The notes beneath the pieces are model-generated. The model did no database searches. It saw only the letters and a list, made by a program, of their open reading frames with translations, and was not told the origin of the DNA. Shown piece by piece: positions 6,713-11,727 of a stretch of 11,727 nt of DNA. Within the stretch, counting starts at the first letter, position 1. Each line of letters begins with the position of its first letter. The position numbers were made by a program, and so were the translations under genes. The DNA comes from Alistipes sp. (GTDB lineage: Bacteria > Bacteroidota > Bacteroidia > Bacteroidales > Rikenellaceae), in NCBI GenBank assembly GCA_017380275.1, contig JAFOEH010000085.1:1-11727 (forward strand). The letters run 5' to 3'.

Positions 6713-7522
6713 ATGGAATCAATACTTAAGAATCGCCCTGCACTCGAGCACGCCGTATGGCAGGCTGCCGAGGTAGCCGGCTACCTGTGGCAGAAGGGTT
6801 GGGCGGAGCGTAATGGCGGTAACATCACGCTCAATATCACCGAATATGTTGATGATGAGATTCGTGCCCTGCCCGCAATCAGCGAGCCTATCGCCATCGG
6901 TATGCATCTGCCGATGTTGAAGGGTTGCTATTTCTACTGCAAGGGTACGCAGAAGCGTATGCGCGATCTGGCGCGTTGGCCTATGGACAACGGCTCGATA
7001 ATCCGCATCCTCGACGACTGCGAGCACTACGAGATTATCGCCGATAATCCCGTTATGCCCACCTCGGAGGCCCCTGCCCACCTGAGCGTACACAACTATC
7101 TGCTGGAGAAGGGCTCGCCTTGCCGTGCGTCGTTGCATACGCACCCCATCGAGCTGATTGCCCTCACGCACAACAAGGCATTCCTCGAGAAGGATGTGGC
7201 AACGCGCACGCTGTGGAGTATGATCCCCGAGACCAAGGCTTTCTGTCCGCGCGGTCTGGGTATTATCCCCTATCAGCTGCCCGGCTCGGTGATGCTGGCC
7301 GAGGCTACGATCCGCGAGTTGGACGACTACGACGTGGTGATGTGGGAGAAGCACGGAGTCTTTGCCGTTGATGTCGATATTATGTCGGCATTCGATCAGG
7401 TCGATGTGCTGAACAAGTCGGCGCTGATTTACGTCGCTGCCAAGTCGATGGGTTTTGAGCCCGACGGAATGAGCGATGAGCAGATGGCGGAGATGACGCG
7501 CGCTTTCAATCTGCCCAAATAG
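6713..7522 (+). CDS. rhaD: RhaD-type class II (zinc) aldolase, rhamnulose-1-phosphate aldolase-like
   Basis: RhaD reversibly cleaves L-rhamnulose-1-phosphate to DHAP and L-lactaldehyde. The 269-residue protein matches E. coli RhaD (274 aa) along its length. KGWAERNGGNITL (28-40) corresponds to the phosphate-binding GGN region (35-37). PTSEAPAHL carries catalytic Glu119 (E. coli E117). HTHPIELIALTH supplies zinc ligands H142 and H144, and KHGVF supplies H214. RTLW, GIIPYQLPGS and the C-terminal helices are also shared. All catalytic residues are intact, so it should be active on a 1-phospho-ketose. No rhamnose isomerase, rhamnulokinase, rhamnose permease or RhaS-like regulator is nearby. The gene is last in the kinase/aldolase cluster, 47 bp after the LsrF-like gene and followed by a strong terminator. 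The real substrate could be another 1-phosphorylated ketose made by the DhaKL-type kinase; that is inference. Confidence 0.88.
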   Translation: MESILKNRPALEHAVWQAAEVAGYLWQKGWAERNGGNITLNITEYVDDEIRALPAISEPIAIGMHLPMLKGCYFYCKGTQKRMRDLARWPMDNGSIIRILDDCEHYEIIADNPVMPTSEAPAHLSVHNYLLEKGSPCRASLHTHPIELIALTHNKAFLEKDVATRTLWSMIPETKAFCPRGLGIIPYQLPGSVMLAEATIRELDDYDVVMWEKHGVFAVDVDIMSAFDQVDVLNKSALIYVAAKSMGFEPDGMSDEQMAEMTRAFNLPK

Positions 7523-7556
7523 GAGAAATCCCTCTTCTTATACAATTCCTAAAAAT

Positions 7557-7596
7557 AAAAGAGCCTGTGCTGATTTCTGCGCAAGCTCTTTTTTTT
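7557..7596 (+). terminator. Rho-independent terminator of the kinase/aldolase cluster
   Basis: AAAAGAGC (7557-7564) pairs with GCTCTTTT (7585-7592), and TGTGC (7566-7570) with GCGCA (7579-7583), with one C-A mismatch between the two blocks and an 8-base loop. The stem is followed by T residues up to 7596. It starts 34 bp after the stop codon of the RhaD-like gene. The left arm is A-rich and preceded by AAAAATA, so on the opposite strand the hairpin also ends in a broken T tract and may act in both directions. Confidence 0.9.
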
Positions 7597-7700
7597 AGTC
7601 CTATATTGATTTTATTATGTAAAATTTTCCGCATCTTTTGCCGCCGACAACGCTCCAATGTGAAGGTAGCAGGCGATTGGAAGATCCCTCCTTAGGGATG
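7597..7700. other. Convergent intergenic spacer without a recognisable gene
   Basis: This stretch lies between the two terminators of converging transcription units. It has an AT-rich left half and a more GC-rich right half, and ends in a perfect small hairpin, ATCCCT-CCTT-AGGGAT (7684-7699). No start codon with a credible coding frame is seen. On the minus strand the frame of susD stays open past its stop codon through this stretch down to a TAG at 7603-7601, but without a start. I regard it as non-coding, possibly a dispersed repeat or a gene remnant. Confidence 0.4.
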
Positions 7701-7735
7701 AAAAAAAGTCCGAACCCATCAGGATTCGGACTTTT
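7701..7735 (-). terminator. Rho-independent terminator of the susCD transcript
   Basis: AAAAGTCCGAA (7704-7714) and TTCGGACTTTT (7725-7735) form a perfect 11-bp stem around a 10-base loop that can pair two further G-C pairs. On the minus strand the stem runs into seven T residues (7707-7701), a strong terminator about 40 bp after the susD stop codon. On the plus strand it also ends in TTTT, so it may serve as a back-up for the converging cluster. Confidence 0.9.
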
Positions 7736-7774
7736 GCTACTAAGCCCATAGGCTTTTCGCTCCCTTATAGAAAA

Positions 7775-9679
7775 CTAGTAACCAGGGTTCTGCTCGAGCA
7801 GGTTGTTAGAAGCCATACTGTTAGCAGAGATGGGGAAACGGTGCTTCGTACGATCGTTCGAAGGCTCGTGATCCCACCAGGGCTCGGTTACATATGCATC
7901 CCAACGGATAAGGTCGGTACGACGACGTGCCTCGCCGAGGAACTCTACCAACCACTCGTCAAGCATACGATACTTGTCGAGGTTAGCAGCAGTTACAGGG
8001 TTGGGGTCAACGCGGCCAGGGAAGTTACGAGCACGAACAGTGTTGATCAGCTCAGCAGCCTTCTCCTTGTCGCCCAGACGCATCTTACACTCAGCCAACA
8101 TATAGTAGATCTCAGCCAGACGTACAACGGGAGTCATAGCGGGGTAACGCATACGCAGGTTGTCGTACTCGAGCTTATCTACGGGAGGATTGAGCTTCAT
8201 CAGACGAACACCAGTTGACTCCTCACCATCAGCGACGGTTGAGCGCAAGTGGCCCAGATCCTTACGGTCGATTACGAAGTACTCGTACTCGGGATCCTCA
8301 TCGGTACCTACGTTCTTACGACCGATAGGAGTACCGTCCTCAGTCCAGTCATATACGCGAAGTGCCTGGTGTGCAGGATCGTTGTCACCCATATTACCCA
8401 AACCGAAACGAGCAACAGCGTCGTTCAGGTAGATAATCTTAGGCTCATCCTTGTGGATTACGATCTCGCCATTCTCGATAGTTGCGCGGCCCAGACCCTG
8501 ATACTCACGAGCACCGGTTGATACCCAAGTACCATCGTTGTGAGAAGAGGGGTTAACCTGGTAGCCCATCAAGAACAAACCGGTGTACTCACCATTACCC
8601 TCGTACTTGTAGGGCTGCTTACGGAGGTCGGTGTCGTGGAACTTAGACATAGGACGACCGAGCTTGGTGGTGTAAAGCTCACCGGTGGGTGAGAATGAAG
8701 GCTGGATAGCGAAACCGTTCCAGTCACCGTAGGGAGCACCACCGAAGTACTGCTTGGTGTTGTAGTGGAACCAACGCTGCCAGATAGAGGTGTTAGCACC
8801 TGAGTAAGTAGCATCTGAAGGAATACCGTAGATGATCTCGGGGCAGTACTCGTTACCATACTTAAATACATCGTTCCAGTTCTCGCCAAGTGCGTAAGGA
8901 CCGTAAACGCCATTGATGATATCCTCGCAAATCTTTGCACACTCTGCGTACATCGACTTTGCACCGCTGGTGTAAGGCTCTGCGTTGAAGTAGAGCTGTG
9001 CCAACTGAGCTGCTGCAAATGCACGGTAGATGTAGGTGGTCTCCTCACCGCCGAGCTGCTGCTTTACGGGAATCTTGTTGATGTTGTCGAGGATCAACTT
9101 CTCGATCCACTCGAAGGTCTCAACGTCGGTAGCACGAGCCTTGATCTCGGTCTCGCCACGCTCGTAGAGAGGCATACCGCCGAAGAAATCCAAACCGTCC
9201 TTCATAAGGTTAGCGATGATGATGTTGAGCTGAGCAATCATCAACTCCTTATCGGTCTCGGTCATACCTACCTTCTCCCAATCTACGTAGTACTCAAGGT
9301 CGTTGATTGCGTCGTAAGCCAACGCAACACCCATACCTACACCGTAGAAGTTAGAGTGGTAAACACCATCGGTAACGGGGAAGATGTGGTGGTGCAAATT
9401 CTGGTAAGCACCGCCATCGTACCAGTCAGAACCCTTAGTGGGGATAGTGATCTCATCGGTGGTGATGGTCTGGATATCCTTACGGTGGGTATCAGTACCA
9501 ATGTGCCACTTCCAGTGGGTGAAGGGGCGCATATAGCGCTGCCATACTGTCTCCTGAGAGGTAAAGAAGATCTCGGGAGCAACCGTCGAGTAGTACTCGG
9601 GGTCGGTGTTACATCCGATGCTCAATACAGCTACGGCCGCAAGCACAGATGCCTTCAAAAAATTCTTTATATTTTTCAT
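7775..9679 (-). CDS. SusD/RagB-family nutrient-binding outer-membrane lipoprotein
   Basis: SusD-like proteins sit on the cell surface as a lid over a SusC-type TonB-dependent transporter and capture glycan or other large ligands. The 634-residue product has a lipoprotein signal peptide with lipobox LSIGC and C23 as the lipidated residue. The middle is rich in Trp, Tyr and Gly, as expected of the ligand face. The C-terminal third shows the family's helical TPR-like part: VVRLAEIYYMLAECKMRLGD, INTVRARNFPGR, LDEWLVEFLGEARRRTDLIRW and the terminal HRFPIS...LLEQNPGY signature. Length is within the family range. It lies 36 bp downstream of susC in the same direction and is followed by a terminator, so it is the last gene of its transcript. 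The ligand cannot be deduced; no glycoside hydrolase, sulfatase, sigma/anti-sigma or hybrid two-component regulator gene is visible in the window. Confidence 0.97.
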   Translation of the reverse strand: MKNIKNFLKASVLAAVAVLSIGCNTDPEYYSTVAPEIFFTSQETVWQRYMRPFTHWKWHIGTDTHRKDIQTITTDEITIPTKGSDWYDGGAYQNLHHHIFPVTDGVYHSNFYGVGMGVALAYDAINDLEYYVDWEKVGMTETDKELMIAQLNIIIANLMKDGLDFFGGMPLYERGETEIKARATDVETFEWIEKLILDNINKIPVKQQLGGEETTYIYRAFAAAQLAQLYFNAEPYTSGAKSMYAECAKICEDIINGVYGPYALGENWNDVFKYGNEYCPEIIYGIPSDATYSGANTSIWQRWFHYNTKQYFGGAPYGDWNGFAIQPSFSPTGELYTTKLGRPMSKFHDTDLRKQPYKYEGNGEYTGLFLMGYQVNPSSHNDGTWVSTGAREYQGLGRATIENGEIVIHKDEPKIIYLNDAVARFGLGNMGDNDPAHQALRVYDWTEDGTPIGRKNVGTDEDPEYEYFVIDRKDLGHLRSTVADGEESTGVRLMKLNPPVDKLEYDNLRMRYPAMTPVVRLAEIYYMLAECKMRLGDKEKAAELINTVRARNFPGRVDPNPVTAANLDKYRMLDEWLVEFLGEARRRTDLIRWDAYVTEPWWDHEPSNDRTKHRFPISANSMASNNLLEQNPGY

Positions 9680-9715
9680 TTTTTATTCGTCTGTTATATT
9701 TTACCTCTTCTTAAA

Positions 9716-11727
9716 TTAGAAAGTGAGCTGAACACCCAGGGTGTAGGTGCGAGTACGGGGGTAGAAACCATCCCACCACTCGATACCACCTTCAACGCCC
9801 ATTACGTCAACCTCGGGATCCATACCGTCATAGCCGGTGATGGTGCATACGTTGTTGATGTTAGCGTAAATGCGGAGGTTCTGGATGAAGCCGTTGGTCT
9901 TATCCTTCAAAGGCAGAGTGTAACCGATGTTGATAGCGTCGATCTTAAGGAATGAACCATCCTCGAGGAAGTAGTCAGAAAGCTGCTTCTCCTGAGTAAT
10001 CTTAGCATTCTTGGTGTAAGCGCTCTTCAAGAGGTTGATGTTGTTCTGCTTCTGCAGACCGAAGTACATATCCAAAGTGTTGTAAACATCGAAGTCGATC
10101 CAGCTACGGATATCCATTGAGAAGTCCCAGTTCTTCCAAGAGAGGTTGTGGCTCCAAGATGCCATTACCTTCGGTACGAAGTTACCGGTGTACTGCTTGT
10201 CATCGTTGGTTGACTTCTGGCCCTGTACAACCTCACCGTTCTTGTTCAGAATCAGGAAGTCACCAGTCTCCTCGTCGATACCTACGCAACGACGCATATA
10301 GAACTGACCGAATACGGTACCCTCCTGCATACGGATTGCGTTACCCGGAGTACCCGGTGAGGGGAAGCCTGCATACTCGAAGTATGATGATGAACCATAG
10401 AGGTCAAGCACCTCGGTACGGTCGTGGCTGAAGATGAACTTCGTTGAGTAGTTCCAGTCGTTGTTGCGAACGATGTCGGCACCGATCTCGAACTCCCAAC
10501 CCATATTACGCATTGAACCTACGTTCTGCATCTGGGTCTCCAGTGCGAAGGGAGGCTGGGGAACGCGTACTGAGTAGAGCATATCCTTAACCTTACGGCT
10601 ATACCAGTCGAACTTACCATAGAGACGGTTGTCGAACAATGAGAAGTCCAAACCGAAGTTCAAACCGTGCTGCTCCTCCCACTTAAGGTCGGGGTTCAGC
10701 GTAACGGCGGGACCGTAAACGATAGCGTAGTCACCGGTGTTAGGCATCTGGTAGTAACCATCCGAACCGTATGACATAGCAGCGTATGAGGTAGAGAAGT
10801 CAGAGTTACCGGTTACACCGTAAGCTGCACGGAGCTTCAAGTCGCTAACCCACTCAGCGTTCTCCATAAATGCCTCGTCAGAGATACGCCAACCACCAGA
10901 GATTGAGTAGAAGGTACCCCAACGGTTGTTGCGAGCAAACTTAGAAGAAGACTCGCGGCGGATAGATGCTGAAAGGATGTAACGGCCTTCGTAGTCGTAG
11001 TTAACACGAGCGAAGTAAGAGAAGAGCTTCTGTGTTACGTCCTTGCTTGAGCTCATCTCGCCCTGACCGAGCTTCAGGTATGAACCAGTACCGATATCCC
11101 ACATACGGATACCCTCAACGGGGAAGTTGTAGTTGGTCATATTGAAGCTCTCGCCGTTGCGCTCATAGTATGAGTAACCAGCGGTAGCGTTGATGTTGTG
11201 GTTGTTGAAAGACTTGATGTAAGAGAAGTAACCCTCAGAGTTGATGTTCTCAGTCTTAGAGTAGCCGAGGTAAGCAGTACCCTTACGGTTGTTCTCAACC
11301 TCGGTACGGTGAGCGCTGTAACGATACTCGTGTGCCTCATACTGACGGAGCTCATAACCCATAGTCTGGGTGAATGAAAGACCCTCAACGGGGAGGATGT
11401 TCAACTTAGCTGAAACCTCGGGCTTGAACCACTGGTCAAGACCCTCCTTGTCCTGGAGCTTAACATCAGCGATGGTGTTGTACTCCAAAGACTCAGCGAG
11501 CCATACATTGTAGCCTGACTCTGAGTTGGGATCGTAAGCCGAACGGGTGGGGTTGTTACGAACTGCCTGAGCGAAGTTGGGGGCGTTGTTGTTACGCTTT
11601 GCACGACGGTAGTCAGCCTTTACAGCGATATCCAACCAACCCTCCAAAGCCTTGAAGTTAGCGTTGATACGACCAGCGATATCCTCACGAGCATCCTCGA
11701 TAGCGATACCCTCCATATCGTTGTACT
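9716..11727 (-). CDS. SusC/RagA-family TonB-dependent receptor, C-terminal part (cut by window edge)
   Basis: SusC-like proteins are large outer-membrane beta-barrels that import the ligand captured by SusD using TonB energy. The frame is open to the right edge, so about 670 C-terminal residues are visible. An ATG at 11716 is internal and not the start. Family members are about 1000 residues long, so the signal peptide, carboxypeptidase-like N-terminal domain and plug are missing from view. The visible part is barrel: repeated amphipathic strands with Tyr/Trp girdles, typical SusC phrases such as YILSASIRRESSSKFARNNR, GWRISDEAFM, LRAAYGVTGNSD, LKWEEQHGLNFGLDFSLFDNRLYG, DWYSRKVKDMLY, NVGSMRNMGWEFEIG, and the last strand TRTYTLGVQLTF ending in Phe. 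No frameshift or stop is seen. It precedes susD by 36 bp, the canonical pair order. The promoter and any regulator lie beyond the window. Confidence 0.97.
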   Translation of the reverse strand, partial: YNDMEGIAIEDAREDIAGRINANFKALEGWLDIAVKADYRRAKRNNNAPNFAQAVRNNPTRSAYDPNSESGYNVWLAESLEYNTIADVKLQDKEGLDQWFKPEVSAKLNILPVEGLSFTQTMGYELRQYEAHEYRYSAHRTEVENNRKGTAYLGYSKTENINSEGYFSYIKSFNNHNINATAGYSYYERNGESFNMTNYNFPVEGIRMWDIGTGSYLKLGQGEMSSSKDVTQKLFSYFARVNYDYEGRYILSASIRRESSSKFARNNRWGTFYSISGGWRISDEAFMENAEWVSDLKLRAAYGVTGNSDFSTSYAAMSYGSDGYYQMPNTGDYAIVYGPAVTLNPDLKWEEQHGLNFGLDFSLFDNRLYGKFDWYSRKVKDMLYSVRVPQPPFALETQMQNVGSMRNMGWEFEIGADIVRNNDWNYSTKFIFSHDRTEVLDLYGSSSYFEYAGFPSPGTPGNAIRMQEGTVFGQFYMRRCVGIDEETGDFLILNKNGEVVQGQKSTNDDKQYTGNFVPKVMASWSHNLSWKNWDFSMDIRSWIDFDVYNTLDMYFGLQKQNNINLLKSAYTKNAKITQEKQLSDYFLEDGSFLKIDAINIGYTLPLKDKTNGFIQNLRIYANINNVCTITGYDGMDPEVDVMGVEGGIEWWDGFYPRTRTYTLGVQLTF

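Noticed and set aside
6719..7354. Open frame of 211 codons on the minus strand, antisense to the RhaD-like gene
   Set aside because: The opposite strand encodes a complete class II aldolase with all active-site residues; the antisense product has no recognisable feature.
4126..7522. Interpretation as a plain glycerol/dihydroxyacetone operon or a plain rhamnose operon
   Set aside because: There is no glycerol dehydrogenase, DhaM or DhaR for the former and no isomerase, kinase or permease for the latter. The mix of LsrF- and RhaD-type enzymes with a divergent kinase fits neither.

Overview
The window looks like chromosomal DNA of a Bacteroidetes bacterium, most likely a fairly GC-rich gut Bacteroidales such as Alistipes (the genus is inference from composition and gene style; no 16S rRNA is present). 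The evidence is a SusC/SusD outer-membrane pair, a DUF3108 protein, promoter-like TAnnTTTG elements upstream of several genes, and AT-rich leaders with poor Shine-Dalgarno sequences. Eight protein genes fill almost all of the window. I see no tRNA, rRNA, CRISPR array, insertion sequence or phage gene.

Layout. (1) 42-4005, minus strand, read right to left: recG (branch-migration helicase), a secreted DUF3108 protein, then a membrane-anchored coiled-coil protein of unknown function. (2) 4006-4125: divergent intergenic region with a -7-like promoter element facing each way. (3) 4126-7522, plus strand: a tight four-gene cluster made of a DhaK-type kinase subunit, a DhaL-type kinase subunit, an LsrF-type class I aldolase/thiolase and a RhaD-type zinc aldolase. 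The first two genes are 2 bp apart, the third follows after 21 bp and the fourth after 47 bp. (4) 7523-7774: convergent intergenic region with two hairpin terminators, one for each incoming transcript. (5) 7775-11727, minus strand: a SusD lipoprotein and, upstream of it, a SusC TonB-dependent receptor whose N-terminal part lies beyond the right edge.

How the genes work together. The most interesting part is the dhaK-dhaL-lsrF-rhaD-like cluster. The reference enzymes of all three activities yield dihydroxyacetone phosphate (DHAP): DHA kinase from dihydroxyacetone, LsrF from the phosphorylated AI-2 breakdown intermediate, RhaD from rhamnulose-1-phosphate. No DhaM or PTS protein, no Lsr transporter, LsrK or LsrG, and no rhamnose isomerase or kinase is present, so none of the textbook pathways is complete here. 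The two kinase subunits keep the catalytic His and Asp residues but depart from the E. coli consensus around the substrate and nucleotide sites. My inference is an uncharacterised ketose or deoxy-ketose phosphate pathway feeding DHAP into glycolysis. The SusCD pair probably imports a glycan or other large nutrient but is transcribed towards the cluster from the other side, so it is not part of the same operon.
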